A DNA stretch of 64,000 nt from Pelotomaculum schinkii (GTDB taxonomy: Bacteria; Bacillota; Desulfotomaculia; Desulfotomaculales; Pelotomaculaceae). Positions 35,367 through 44,735 of the stretch are shown piece after piece. Under the pieces are notes generated by a model, which saw nothing but the letters and a program-made list of their open reading frames with translations, ran no database searches and was not told the DNA's origin. The position numbers and the translations under genes were made by a program. Numbering within the stretch: the stretch's first letter is position 1; each line of letters starts with the position of its first letter. The stretch is taken from NCBI RefSeq assembly GCF_004369205.1, contig NZ_QFGA01000001.1, positions 2,046,001-2,110,000 of the forward strand. Reading direction: 5' to 3'.

Positions 35367-36830
35367 TTACTCTCTGCTCTTTTCATTTCGGTGGTAGCGC
35401 AAAACCCTGGGAGTGATATTAAGCGCTTTTGCAGCTTCAGTCCGGTTATTGCCGGTCTTGACCAGGGTTTCTTCGATAACCCGTCTGGACACCCAGGCGG
35501 CCTCTTGTTCCAGCTTCTTCTCAAGCTCCAGAAAATCTATGCTCCCTTTGCTTAATATTACCTTGAGAAGCCTCTGGCTCCAGTCTCTTAGCGCCTCGTC
35601 AATGTTGGTCTTCGTACCCAAATGCTCTGCGAGAAAATCCTCCTCCCCGTAGAGAACAACATGCCTGGGCAGACACTCCGGTCCAAGCAGGTCGCTATCC
35701 CTGAGAGCCAGGGAACGAGCCACCACATTTGACAGTTCCCTGAGGTTGCCCGGCCAGAAATAGCTCTGCAAAAGGTTCCTTGCCTCGTTATTAAACCTGA
35801 CAGTTAAATGCTTCTCTTCTTCCGGCAGGTTTTTTTCGATAAAATAGTCGACCAGAGGCAAAATATCCATACGTCTTTCACGTAAAGGCGGAATATGCAA
35901 GTTGACTACATCAAGGCGATAAAGCAGATCCTCCCGAAAAAGTTTATCTTTTACGGCATCCCGCAGGTTTTTATTGGTGGCAGCCAGCACCCTTACATCG
36001 GTTTTCAGCGGTTTTTCACCGCCAACTCTGTAAAATTCGCCGCTCTCCAAAACACGCAGCAATTTCACCTGGATTGAAGGCGAGGCCTCACCGATCTCAT
36101 CAAGAAAAAGTGTTCCCTTGTTTGCTAATTCAAAAATACCATGCCGGACTCCCTGGGACCCGGTAAAGGACCCTTTTTCATGTCCGAAAAGTTCGCTTTC
36201 CAAGAGCGATTCGGTAAGCGCCCCGCAGTTAACACTTATAAAGGGACTGCCGGAACGGAGACTGTTGGCATGGATAAACCTGGCCAGGACCTCTTTACCA
36301 GTTCCGGTTTCGCCTTCAATTAAAATAGAAATCTTGCGGGTGGCTACTTTTTTACTCAGGAGCAACAGGTCCTTTAAAGGACTATCAGCAGCCACGACAA
36401 TGCCGAATTCGGTAGCTAATTTGTGCAGTTCATCGCTGATAAACCATGTTTTATTATAAATAGACTGCAGCGCCCGCTCCAGCAGTATGTCCAGTTCCTC
36501 CAGCTCATCAAAAGGCTTGTCGATATAATCAAAGGCTCCCAGCTTCATAGCGTCTACAGCGGATTTGACCGTGCTGTACCCGGTCATAATGATTACCACA
36601 CAGCCGGGATTATTATCCTTGATTTCTTTGAGTAAGGTAATACCGTCCGTATCCGGCAGCTTTAAATCCACCAGAGCAAGATCAAAGGATTTTTTAGATA
36701 GAAAGGCTCTGGCTTCTGAACCGGAGTTAGCCACCGCCACCGGATAGCCTTTTTCTTCCTGAAAGTAATAATGAAAAAAAGCGCCGACTTCAATCTCATC
36801 ATCAATCACCAGGATCTCCGGCTTCTTCAT
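35367..36830 (-). CDS. NtrC-type sigma-54-dependent response regulator
   Basis: A 487-residue regulator with a receiver domain (about 1-120; DDE acidic pocket, phospho-acceptor in LALVDLKLPDTDG, KPF switch lysine), a sigma-54 AAA+ domain (about 145-370; GETGTGKE Walker A, LFLDEIGEA Walker B) and a Fis-type helix-turn-helix (RTEAAKALNITPRVLRYH). The sigma-54 contact loop reads GSFTGS rather than the usual GAFTGA, a variation tolerated in some activators. It is co-transcribed with the kinase upstream and probably drives the sigma-54 promoter at 35168. The ATG at 36828-36830 follows GGGGTGA. Confidence 0.92.
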   Translation of the reverse strand: MKKPEILVIDDEIEVGAFFHYYFQEEKGYPVAVANSGSEARAFLSKKSFDLALVDLKLPDTDGITLLKEIKDNNPGCVVIIMTGYSTVKSAVDAMKLGAFDYIDKPFDELEELDILLERALQSIYNKTWFISDELHKLATEFGIVVAADSPLKDLLLLSKKVATRKISILIEGETGTGKEVLARFIHANSLRSGSPFISVNCGALTESLLESELFGHEKGSFTGSQGVRHGIFELANKGTLFLDEIGEASPSIQVKLLRVLESGEFYRVGGEKPLKTDVRVLAATNKNLRDAVKDKLFREDLLYRLDVVNLHIPPLRERRMDILPLVDYFIEKNLPEEEKHLTVRFNNEARNLLQSYFWPGNLRELSNVVARSLALRDSDLLGPECLPRHVVLYGEEDFLAEHLGTKTNIDEALRDWSQRLLKVILSKGSIDFLELEKKLEQEAAWVSRRVIEETLVKTGNNRTEAAKALNITPRVLRYHRNEKSRE

Positions 36831-36862
36831 GGCTGTCACCCCAAATCTCGTTGAATATATTG

Positions 36863-38560
36863 TTACACCGGAATAATCAAGGAAAAGACGCTGCCCCTGT
36901 CAACCTCGCTGGAAACCTCGATCCTGCCGCCGTGGGTTTGGGCAATACCCAGGCTGACCGAAAGGCCTAATCCGGTGCCCCTGGTTTTCTCCTTGGTTGT
37001 AAAAAAGGGGTTAAAAATCTGGTCGATGATACTCTCGGGGATTCCCTTTCCATTATCCGCTACCTGTGTTTCAACCACCGTGCAGCCTGCTTCCGCGTCC
37101 TCTCTCATGTCGGTGCTGATTTCAATCCTGCCGTCAACCAAACCCTCTAAAGCATCCCTGGCATTAAGCAAGAAGTTGATAACAACCTGCTCCAACTGCT
37201 GCTTGTTGCCTATAATCAGGGGGATGCGGGGGTTAAGGTTCTTCTTAATTGTTATCTTGTTTTTCTCGATTTGATAAGAAACAAGGTATAAACTGGTTTC
37301 CACAATATTATTGATGGAAACCTGGGCGAAGGAATAGCTGTCCTGTCTGGAAAAAGTAAGGAGATTTTGGATTATGCGCTTGCTCCTCTGCCCGCAGGAT
37401 TTAATATCCTCCAGCAGTTTTATATGCTTGTCACCAAGTGACGCATTCCTTAAAATTAAACCTGTATTACCGATAATGGCGGTAAGGGGACTATTCAGCT
37501 CGTGAGCTACCCCTGCGGCCATTTCACCTATAGCTGCAAGCTTAGCCGACTGAAACAGCTGCGCCTCCATTTTTCTCTTATTAGTTACATCATGAACGTA
37601 TACAGTCATGCCGTAGAGCTCGTTTTTTTCGTTATAAACCGGGTAGGCGGATATATTATAAATGTTTTTGGTAACGGTATGGGTAAACTCTCCGACACTG
37701 GCTTTACCCGTTCGGAAAGCCTCCACGGTAGGGCAAAGCTGGCACTGCTCTCCGATGCAGGTGAAGGCTTTATAGCATTTAAAGTCACCGTCTACTTCTT
37801 TTATAAAGTCCTGGCTGTTGGAACGAAGTACATTGTAAGAGCGGTCAATGAGAAACAGCCCGTCAGGAACCGCCTTGAAGGTTTCCTCCCATTCTCTCTT
37901 ACTTTTTAAAACCTCGCCATAAAGGCGCGAATTGTTTATACAGACCGCCAGTTGATCGGCCATCTGCTGGACAAATATAAAATCATTTTCCGAGTAGACG
38001 TAGGTTTCTTTACTCCCGAAATTAAGGGCGCCGATAACCTCATTATTCACCAGGAGCGGCGCCATAATGGCGGATTTGATCCCTAATTTACGGAGATCAT
38101 CGTCTTCCTGGTATTTATGAGTATCGTTCCAGATGTCCTGTCTTAAGAAGCAATGTTTGTCAGTAATGGCCTTCCAGGGAGCCGAATTGTAGTAATCCAG
38201 AACACAACCGACATCAAGGATTATTTGTCCCTTGGGCACTCCGGATTTAATTATGAGTTGATCATTTTCTATCAAACAAAAACTGAGCAGGTCGTACGGC
38301 AGGACACCGCGCAGGGGCTCCGCCACCTCATCGATGATATCCTCATAGGACATCTCAATGTTAATCCTTTTGGCAATCTGCTGGATTATGGCCATGCGTG
38401 TATTTTGCCTGGTCAGTTCCTCGATAACATCCTTGCACTGCTCCAAATCACAGCAAATGCTCGTATTTGGCCTGGACAGTTCCTTGATAACGTCCTTTAC
38501 TTCTGCAGAAGTTTGGATTTTATCTTTGTTGATAGCCGGGGTCTCGCTGTCTAAAACCAT
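36863..38560 (-). CDS. GAF-PAS sensor histidine kinase
   Basis: A soluble 565-residue kinase. It has an N-terminal helical segment, a GAF domain (about 65-210), a PAS domain (about 225-330; GLFLIDRSYNVLRSN), a HisKA domain with the phospho-histidine in GEMAAGVAHELNSPL, and an HATPase domain (VINFLLNARDAL, DNGKGIPESI, TRGTGLGLSV). There are no membrane segments, so it senses a cytoplasmic signal. PAS cysteines in YKAFTCIGEQCQLCPTVEA might hold a cluster or sense redox state (inference). It precedes the NtrC-type regulator by 32 bp and is its likely partner. Confidence 0.92.
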   Translation of the reverse strand: MVLDSETPAINKDKIQTSAEVKDVIKELSRPNTSICCDLEQCKDVIEELTRQNTRMAIIQQIAKRINIEMSYEDIIDEVAEPLRGVLPYDLLSFCLIENDQLIIKSGVPKGQIILDVGCVLDYYNSAPWKAITDKHCFLRQDIWNDTHKYQEDDDLRKLGIKSAIMAPLLVNNEVIGALNFGSKETYVYSENDFIFVQQMADQLAVCINNSRLYGEVLKSKREWEETFKAVPDGLFLIDRSYNVLRSNSQDFIKEVDGDFKCYKAFTCIGEQCQLCPTVEAFRTGKASVGEFTHTVTKNIYNISAYPVYNEKNELYGMTVYVHDVTNKRKMEAQLFQSAKLAAIGEMAAGVAHELNSPLTAIIGNTGLILRNASLGDKHIKLLEDIKSCGQRSKRIIQNLLTFSRQDSYSFAQVSINNIVETSLYLVSYQIEKNKITIKKNLNPRIPLIIGNKQQLEQVVINFLLNARDALEGLVDGRIEISTDMREDAEAGCTVVETQVADNGKGIPESIIDQIFNPFFTTKEKTRGTGLGLSVSLGIAQTHGGRIEVSSEVDRGSVFSLIIPV

Positions 38561-38731
38561 ATGCTACCCCCTTCTAAGCAGTAATTTGTTGACTGATAAA
38601 ATGGGCCGTCCAGAAAATATTGTCGAAAAATTTTATATTTTACTCAAGCAAATTTTAATCCTTTTAAGTGTTTTATTCAACTAAAAATAGTCTGATTCAT
38701 ATGGCTTCCGTCTTAGACGTACATGAAGCTA

Positions 38732-38892
38732 ACACGGCGCCAGCAGAAGATGAAAATCATTGATGCAGGTGCGATTTTAATCGCACACGGCGCGCCAGCG
38801 CCGCACTTATATGGCTAGTGTGACATTGTGCGAATGAATTCGCACCTACATTTGAGCTACATTGTAGCGGCCGAAATGTTTTCAGGATAGGT
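38732..38892. repeat. R2 composite intergenic repeat, near-complete copy
   Basis: Contains AACACGGCGCC, the hairpin GTGCGATT-TT-AATCGCAC, CGCGCCAGCGCCGCACTT, and the hairpin GTGCGAAT-GA-ATTCGCAC followed by CTACATTTGAGC and TTTTCAGGATAGG. It fills much of the 454-bp gap 38561-39014; the rest is AT-rich and holds the terminator below. Confidence 0.8.
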
Positions 38893-38940
38893 TTCTAGTA
38901 AATAAATGGCATACTCTTGTTCACCCCTGCTTATAATAAA

Positions 38941-38985
38941 AAATTGTATAATTGACGAGATCTTTATCCGCCAATTATACAATTT
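38941..38985 (-). terminator. Terminator of the NuoEFG-like operon
   Basis: AAATTGTATAATTG and its exact complement CAATTATACAATTT, 14-bp arms around 17 bases, followed on the minus strand by TTTATT. It lies 30 bp past the stop of the last gene. Confidence 0.7.
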
Positions 38986-39014
38986 CAGTAACAACCATTT
39001 TCCAAAAGCATGCC

Positions 39015-39785
39015 TTAACGGACATATCTTTTACTCACAGTGACATTGGCGTAGGTTTCTCCCAACCGTTTTCCGGCTATCATCCTTTTACAGGTTTCGC
39101 AAATGATTTCAGCCATTGGCTGGTCCATGCTGCTTTTAAGGTAGGCGACTTGCTCCGGGGTAATGAAAGGCTTTCCGCATACCGTACAGGCAAGCAGCTC
39201 AAATTCCTTGTTCCAGATTTTTCTTTTACCGTGACCTTCCGTTACCCTGATAGCCCCGGTAGGACATACAGCGGCGCAGGCAGCGCATCCAATGCAGGTT
39301 TTTGACGGTTCATCAAAGGGGGTCGCTACTTTTTTGGTAATGCCCCTGTTGACGGTAGCAATGGAGTTGGCGCCCATCTTCTCGCAGGCGCTGACACAAA
39401 GGCCGCACATTACACAGTGCTCGTCCTTATCCCCTTTAAAACGCTTTGGTGGCGCTACCCCGTATTCCTGCATCAATTTGCGGATATAATCATTTTGCTG
39501 GGCCCTTGCCCCCAGGAGCATGAGCAGCGTTCTTCTCATCCGGATGATTTTCTCCGAGCCGGTAACCACTTCGATCTCGCTGGTAATGGGGTAAACACAG
39601 GAAGCTACCACTTTACTCCAGGCGCCTTCAACAACCTCCACCATGCACAACCGGCAGCTCGCCAGTCCCGGCAGCGCAGCGTTGTGACAAAGGGCCGGTA
39701 TATGAATTCCATTCTTAAGTGCAACATCCAGTATAAACTCCCCGCGGGATGCTTCACACTGTTGACCATCGATGGTGATTTTCAA
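39015..39785 (-). CDS. NuoG/HydA-like ferredoxin subunit without a catalytic domain
   Basis: A 256-residue Fe-S protein resembling the N-terminal part of NuoG or of [FeFe]-hydrogenase. It has a [2Fe-2S] domain (LCHNAALPGLASCRLC and VASCVYP), then two [4Fe-4S] motifs (CVMCGLCVSACEK and CIGCAACAAVCPTGA) and extra cysteine pairs CTVCGK and CETCKR. There is no H-cluster domain. It begins at a TTG behind GGGAGGG. It would wire the NuoF-like flavoprotein to a separate oxidoreductase, perhaps the AOR encoded upstream. Confidence 0.85.
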   Translation of the reverse strand: MKITIDGQQCEASRGEFILDVALKNGIHIPALCHNAALPGLASCRLCMVEVVEGAWSKVVASCVYPITSEIEVVTGSEKIIRMRRTLLMLLGARAQQNDYIRKLMQEYGVAPPKRFKGDKDEHCVMCGLCVSACEKMGANSIATVNRGITKKVATPFDEPSKTCIGCAACAAVCPTGAIRVTEGHGKRKIWNKEFELLACTVCGKPFITPEQVAYLKSSMDQPMAEIICETCKRMIAGKRLGETYANVTVSKRYVR

Positions 39786-39798
39786 TTCCTGACCCTCC

Positions 39799-41604
39799 CT
39801 AGACGACTTTTATCGCATGGAACTGACAGCTGTCAATACAGTTGCCGCATTTGATACACTGGCCCTGGTTAATGCTGTGAACGGACTTGCGCTCTCCCGA
39901 AACAGCGCCGGCCGGGCAAAGCTTTTGGCAAAGCCCGCAACCCTTGCAGGTATCCGGATCAATGACAAAGGTGGTTAGTTCCGGGCATACCCCGGCCGGA
40001 CACCTTTTATCCCGGATATGCGCCAGGTATTCATCCTTGAAGTACTGGATGGTGGTAATCACCGGGATGGGGGCGCTCTTGCCCAGACCGCAGAGAGAAG
40101 CCTCTTTGACCGCATCACAAATTTCCAATAGAAGTTCCATATCCCCTGCCTGGCCTCTACCCCTGTAGATATCGTTTAAAATCTCCAGCATTCTTTTGAT
40201 GCCTTCCCGGCAGGGCACACACTTGCCGCAGGACTCCTCGGCAAGAAAGTTCAGGTAATACCTGGCCACGTCCACCATGCAGGTCCGGTCGTCCATAACG
40301 ATCATGCCGCCCGAGCCCATAATTGAACCAGCCTTAGCCAAAGAGTCAAAATCCACCGGCAGGTCTAAAAGCTCCCCGGGAATACAACCTCCCGACGGCC
40401 CGCCGGTCTGGACGGCCTTGAATTGTCTGCCGCCGTCAATACCACCGCCGATATCAAAGATTAGTTCCCGCAGGGTGATGCCCATCGGCACTTCTACGAG
40501 GCCGGTATTCTTCACCTTGCCGACTAAGGAAAACACTTTTGTCCCGGTGCTTTTAGGCATGCCGATGCCGCTGAACCAAGCTCCGCCCCTGTTGATGATC
40601 ACCGGTATATTAGCCCAGGTTTCCACATTATTAAGTACTGTAGGCTGTCCCCAGAGGCCTCTTTCCACCGAGCGGATATATTTTGCCCTGGGTTCCCCCA
40701 CTTTTCCTTCGATTGAGGACATCAGCGCGGTTGATTCACCGCAAACGAACGCGCCGCCGCCCCGGACGATTTGAATATCGAAAGAAAAACCGCTGCCTAA
40801 GATATTTTCGCCCAGAAATCCGGCCTCTCTGGCTTTCATAAGGGCGTCGGACATCGTTTTGACGGCCAGATCGTATTCATCCCGGATATAGGCGAACCCG
40901 GTATGTGAGTCTAGGGCATAGGCGCAAATGACCATGCCCTCAATGACACTGTGCGGGTCACCCTCCATGATGCTCCGGTCCATAAAAGCCCCCGGATCTC
41001 CTTCGTCACCGTTGCAGAGGACATACCTGGGGGTATTCTGGTAACCTGCGCACTGTTTCCACTTGCGCCCGGTTGGGAAACCAGCCCCGCCCCGGCCTCT
41101 TAATCCTGATTGCACCACTTCTTCGATGATTTCTTGCGGGGTCATGTCAAAAAGTGCTTTCTTCAAGGCTGTATAGCCGCCCCGTTCGAGGTAATCGGAA
41201 AGCTTGTCCGGATCAATCACTCCGACGTTGCGCAGGGCAATCTTCATTTGCCGCTTGTAAAATTCATTGTCTTTAGGTGACTTAATACGCCGGCCGGTGA
41301 CAGCGTCACGAGGCAGCAGCCGTTCGATAATCTTGTTTTGCAAAATGGTTTTTTCAACTATTTCTTCGACATCGCTCTCTTTAACCTGATAGTAGGCAAC
41401 ATCTTCAGGCAGGATCTTTATTACCGGCCCTTTGGCGCATAAACCGTCACAACCGGTTTTTTTAACGAGCGTTTCCACGGTTAGGTCAGCATTTATTTTA
41501 GCTATTATTTCACGGAGTTTATGATAAAGCGCCAGACTGTTGTTGGCCAGACACCCCGGCCCGCAGCAAACCTGGATCGTCTTTTTCCGGTCATTCTCAC
41601 GCAC
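39799..41604 (-). CDS. NuoF/HydB-like NADH-binding flavoprotein
   Basis: A 601-residue subunit. It has an N-terminal thioredoxin-like [2Fe-2S] domain (CCGPGCLANNS, GCDGLCAKGP), the NuoF core with NADH/FMN motifs (GRGGAGFPTGRKW, NGDEGDPGAFMDR), a [4Fe-4S] site (ESCGKCVPCREG) and a C-terminal two-cluster ferredoxin (CKGCGLCQKLCPAGA, CIKCGNCIDSCQ). This layout matches the NAD-linked subunit of bifurcating hydrogenases and formate dehydrogenases. The GTG at 41602-41604 behind GGGGG is preferred and overlaps the nuoE-like stop by 8 bp. Confidence 0.92.
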   Translation of the reverse strand: MRENDRKKTIQVCCGPGCLANNSLALYHKLREIIAKINADLTVETLVKKTGCDGLCAKGPVIKILPEDVAYYQVKESDVEEIVEKTILQNKIIERLLPRDAVTGRRIKSPKDNEFYKRQMKIALRNVGVIDPDKLSDYLERGGYTALKKALFDMTPQEIIEEVVQSGLRGRGGAGFPTGRKWKQCAGYQNTPRYVLCNGDEGDPGAFMDRSIMEGDPHSVIEGMVICAYALDSHTGFAYIRDEYDLAVKTMSDALMKAREAGFLGENILGSGFSFDIQIVRGGGAFVCGESTALMSSIEGKVGEPRAKYIRSVERGLWGQPTVLNNVETWANIPVIINRGGAWFSGIGMPKSTGTKVFSLVGKVKNTGLVEVPMGITLRELIFDIGGGIDGGRQFKAVQTGGPSGGCIPGELLDLPVDFDSLAKAGSIMGSGGMIVMDDRTCMVDVARYYLNFLAEESCGKCVPCREGIKRMLEILNDIYRGRGQAGDMELLLEICDAVKEASLCGLGKSAPIPVITTIQYFKDEYLAHIRDKRCPAGVCPELTTFVIDPDTCKGCGLCQKLCPAGAVSGERKSVHSINQGQCIKCGNCIDSCQFHAIKVV

Positions 41605-42085
41605 AGCCCGCACCCCCGTATTCGTTCAATATGTCCCGGACTTTGGCGGGAGTAACCTTGCCGTAATATGTTTCGTCGATAACCATGGCCGGGGCCATGG
41701 CGCAGGAACCGAGACAGTTTACCGTTTCAAGTGAGAACTTGCCGTCACCGGTGGTTTCCCCGGGTTTAATTTTAAGGATCTTGGCTATTTCATCAACAAT
41801 AACCATGGAGGACCGGATATGGCAGGCCGTGCCGTCACAAACCCTGATCACGTGTTCCCCCTTGGGCTGCAAACTCAAGGCTTTATAAAAGGTGGCCATA
41901 CTGTAAAGCTTGCTGAGAGGCATACCAAGGTAGACTGAAAGCAGGGTGAGTGACTCCCTGGGAATATACTTAAATTCTTTTTGAATGTCCTGGAGCATGG
42001 CCAGCGTGAATCGCTGCTCCTTCGGGTAGCCGGCTATGACCTCACGGGTATATGAAAAAATATTTTCGGCTTTCTCCGCTGCCAT
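41597..42085 (-). CDS. NuoE/HydC-like [2Fe-2S] subunit
   Basis: A 162-residue thioredoxin-like subunit with the four-cysteine [2Fe-2S] motif split between CDGTACHIR and NCLGSCAMAPAM. It partners the NuoF-like flavoprotein. The open frame continues 35 codons upstream, but only the ATG at 42083-42085 has a spaced AAGGATG site and gives the family start. An R2 repeat containing a possible sigma-54 promoter lies immediately upstream. Confidence 0.9.
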   Translation of the reverse strand: MAAEKAENIFSYTREVIAGYPKEQRFTLAMLQDIQKEFKYIPRESLTLLSVYLGMPLSKLYSMATFYKALSLQPKGEHVIRVCDGTACHIRSSMVIVDEIAKILKIKPGETTGDGKFSLETVNCLGSCAMAPAMVIDETYYGKVTPAKVRDILNEYGGAGCA

Positions 42086-42119
42086 CGTTTTCATCCTTTC
42101 GTTAAAGGCGCAGTGTAGT

Positions 42120-42262
42120 TGTCCATGCCGCTGTCGCGGCGTCACATATAATAAAAATATACTGAGCAATGTGGGCGCCATTTCAATCACACAGAAACTG
42201 CAAATCAGTTTCAGGATCTTCTACTGCATTTCTCTGGGGCTGTGCGAATGAATTTGCCGTCA
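42120..42262. repeat. R2 repeat, diverged copy
   Basis: CATGCCGCTGTCGCGGCGTC, GGGCGCCATTTCAATCACAC, then ACTGCATTTCTCTGGGG and TGTGCGAATGAATTTGCCG. Modules are in the same order as other copies but more diverged. It ends at the MoaD-like gene's stop and fills the gap 42086-42259. Confidence 0.6.
42165..42181 (-). promoter_or_regulatory. Candidate sigma-54 promoter before the NuoEFG-like genes
   Basis: The minus strand reads ATGGCGCCCACATTGCT: GG and GC are 10 bases apart, with TTGC at the -12. It lies within the R2 repeat, 80 bp upstream of the nuoE-like start. The match is weaker than the one at 35168. Confidence 0.4.
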
Positions 42263-42529
42263 ACCTCCTGCGACTACTGGAAAAATCGAGATTTCGTCAT
42301 TCTCGTTAAGCTGTGTGGCCAAGCCGTCCAAGTGCGCTACGTGCCTTCCGTTGACCAAGACAATGATCTCCGGGCCAAGATTTTCCCCCTGGAACACCTT
42401 GGCCCGGAACTTTTTACCGTACTGATTGGACAGCTTCTCCAACAGCTCTTTAAGAGTTTGACAGCGCTCGCAATGGATTTCTTTCGTCCCGGTGTATTCC
42501 CTGATGTAGGCGAAAAACCTGACCTTCAC
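42260..42529 (-). CDS. MoaD/ThiS-family sulfur carrier protein
   Basis: An 89-residue ubiquitin-fold protein beginning KVRFFAYIREYTG and ending in VVAGG, the C-terminal diglycine that is adenylated and thiocarboxylated. It probably supplies dithiolene sulfur for the pterin cofactor of the neighbouring tungsten AOR. The ATG at 42535 lies only two bases after GAGG, while the GTG at 42527-42529 is properly spaced, so I chose the GTG. It lies between the AOR gene and the NuoEFG-like genes. Confidence 0.82.
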   Translation of the reverse strand: MKVRFFAYIREYTGTKEIHCERCQTLKELLEKLSNQYGKKFRAKVFQGENLGPEIIVLVNGRHVAHLDGLATQLNENDEISIFPVVAGG

Positions 42530-42620
42530 TAGCATCACCTCAACTATTAACGGAAAATAACCAAAGTTTTCAATTGGACACTGTGCAATGACAATGAGGG
42601 TACATATGTCTCGTCTTCTG

Positions 42621-42852
42621 CTCGAAAAAAAGGCTTGACTTGCGGGCATGGGGTTATCCGGAGCGAACGTAGCACCTGGGTGCGGTCCTTAGCGCGTGCG
42701 TAGCTTAAAGTCAAAGCTTAAATAGCGCGTAGCTGCCGGATGGCTGTCTGTAGATGCGGTTGGCATGACGCTCTTTTTGTACAAATGGAGAATTGCGAAG
42801 AGAGCGGAGGATAACCCCATGCCCACTACCCCAAAGTGTTTTTTGAGAACCA
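42621..42852. repeat. R3 element, copy A
   Basis: About 230 bp sharing with copies B and C: AGGCTTGACTTGCGGGCA, GGGGTTATCCGGAGCGA, AGCACCTGG, CCTTAGCGCGTGCG, GCTTAAATAGCGCGTA, CGGATGGCTGTCTG, AGAATTGCGAAG, GCGGAGGATAACCCC and CCCACTACCCC. GGGGTTATCC near the left end is complementary to GGATAACCCC near the right end. It lies in the 403-bp gap between the MoaD and AOR genes. Confidence 0.85.
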
Positions 42853-42874
42853 GTTAACAATAACGATAACTAAT

Positions 42875-42913
42875 CTGCAAGCTGCCGGCAGGTTTTCCCC
42901 AGGCAGCTTGCAG
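42875..42913 (-). terminator. Hairpin after the first AOR gene
   Basis: CTGCAAGCTGCC and its exact complement form 12-bp arms, 20 bp after the AOR stop. There is no U-tract, so termination is uncertain. It separates the AOR gene from R3 copy A. Confidence 0.5.
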
Positions 42914-42932
42914 GTCAAATAAAACATGTTAT

Positions 42933-44735
42933 TTAACTGATGGAAAGTTCCTTTAATTTCTCCTCAGCCGGCACGCCCTCAGCGTCCCAACCTCTTAGAG
43001 TGTAATATTCGGGCAGCATGACATCCAGCTCGGCGACTTTCCCTTTTGCCGGTCCATCTTTCACCGGTTCTTTCAACAGCCTGTCGGGCAGGGTGTCGTC
43101 TGCTTTGGTGAAACCGGCCTTGAGGTTGAATAGCTTCTCAAGGTTCCAAATCCGCTCGCCGGCTTTTAAGATTTCCTCGTCGGAGTAATCCCAGCCCACA
43201 GCCGTCCTGAGCATTGAGGAGATTTCCGGCAGCCCGATGGCAAAGCTGGTGAACAGACAGATCCCTGCTGAATCGATAACAGCCGTTAAATCCTGGAATA
43301 TTTTAAGCCACATGGCTTTGTCCGCGGTTGCCAGCGGGTCGAGTTTCTCCGGTATCCCCAATATTTCAGGAGAAGTAAGGTAACCTCTGACATGACAGCC
43401 GCCCCGGTTGGACGTGGCATATTCCAGGCCCATGCCCTGCACGCCCCTGCCGTCATAAGCCGGCATTTCCTGCTTTTTCACAGTCATGGACAATTCCGGG
43501 TGCCCGTACAGCGAAGCCATCCTAAAGGAGCCTTCGGCCATTTTGTCGCCAAAGCCTTCTCTCAATCCGGTCATTCTGGTGAATTCCACGATGCCTTCGG
43601 CATCACCAAAATCCAGATCTCTACCCAGCTCTTCTTTCGTCAGGATGCCCTTACTATACATTTCCATAGCGCAGGCAATCGTCGAGCCCATGGTAATAGG
43701 GTCAAAACCCAGCTCGTTGCAAATGAAGTTGGCTTTACAAATGGCCGCGAGGTCTTGTACCCCGCAGTCAGCGCCGTAAGACCAGCCTGCTTCATATTCG
43801 GGGCCTTCCCCGAAACCTTTAAATTTGCCGTCCGGGATCCTGGTCACCCGGCCGCAGCCGATAGAACAGCCATAGCAACCCTTATTGCGCACGAGGTATT
43901 TTTCGGCCAATGCCTCGCCGCTAGTTTCATCGGCAGCTGCAAAAGAGCTTTCCTGCCAGTTTTTAGTAGGAAGAGCGCCAGACTGGTTTAAAATGTTAAC
44001 AAGTATCTGGGTTCCATAAGTCCCTAGGCCAACGCCCGTGACGGGGTGCTCTTTGAGCTTTCTCCTGGCGTCCCAACAAGCCTTTTTAAATTCCCCGGGG
44101 TCGGCTACCTGAATGGACTTGGTTCCCCGCACCACCACCGCTTTGAGGTTCTTCGAACCCATGACGGCGCCAAGGCCGGACCTTCCCGCCGCCCGGTGCT
44201 TGTCATTCATGACGGTGGCAAACTTGACCAGTCTTTCTCCCGCAGGACCGATACAGGCAACCCTGGCGTCCCCGGAAGTCCTGTTAATCAGTTCATCCGT
44301 TGTTTCAAAAACGGTTTTCCCCCACAGGCTCTCAGCACTATTTAATGTCACTTCATCATCATTGATACTTAAGTATACCGGCTTTTCCGCCCTGCCTTCA
44401 AAAATAATACCGTCGTAACCTGCAAACTTTAATTCGGGTCCGAAATGACCGCCGGAATTGGATGCGCCGATAGTACCGGTTAACGGCGCTTTGGAGATTA
44501 CCTCATATCTGCCGGGGCATGCGGCCATGGTCCCGGTCAGCGGGCCGGCTAAAAAAATAAGCTTGTTTTCCGGGCTAAAGGGCTCTACTTTAGGATCGAC
44601 CTCATCCATCATAATTTTGGCGCCCAAGCCGCGCGCTCCCAGATAAAGGTCGGCGTCACGCTTATTTAACGTTTCTTTTTTAATTGTTCCATCAGTTAAA
44701 TTGACGCGAAGCAATGTACCTGCCCAGCCAAACAT
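42933..44735 (-). CDS. Tungsten aldehyde:ferredoxin oxidoreductase (AOR family), copy 1
   Basis: Oxidises aldehydes to acids, or runs in reverse, using a tungsto-bispterin and a [4Fe-4S] cluster. The 600-residue protein starts [16 protein letters not shown]. It contains the domain-1 segments [16 protein letters not shown] and [16 protein letters not shown], the cluster cysteines [11 protein letters not shown] (about residue 286) and a distal cysteine in SAGICLFT (about 478). Its ATG overlaps the upstream ferredoxin gene's stop, so the two proteins very likely form a complex. Substrate range is unknown. A second AOR is encoded at 51636. Confidence 0.95.
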   Translation of the reverse strand: MFGWAGTLLRVNLTDGTIKKETLNKRDADLYLGARGLGAKIMMDEVDPKVEPFSPENKLIFLAGPLTGTMAACPGRYEVISKAPLTGTIGASNSGGHFGPELKFAGYDGIIFEGRAEKPVYLSINDDEVTLNSAESLWGKTVFETTDELINRTSGDARVACIGPAGERLVKFATVMNDKHRAAGRSGLGAVMGSKNLKAVVVRGTKSIQVADPGEFKKACWDARRKLKEHPVTGVGLGTYGTQILVNILNQSGALPTKNWQESSFAAADETSGEALAEKYLVRNKGCYGCSIGCGRVTRIPDGKFKGFGEGPEYEAGWSYGADCGVQDLAAICKANFICNELGFDPITMGSTIACAMEMYSKGILTKEELGRDLDFGDAEGIVEFTRMTGLREGFGDKMAEGSFRMASLYGHPELSMTVKKQEMPAYDGRGVQGMGLEYATSNRGGCHVRGYLTSPEILGIPEKLDPLATADKAMWLKIFQDLTAVIDSAGICLFTSFAIGLPEISSMLRTAVGWDYSDEEILKAGERIWNLEKLFNLKAGFTKADDTLPDRLLKEPVKDGPAKGKVAELDVMLPEYYTLRGWDAEGVPAEEKLKELSIS

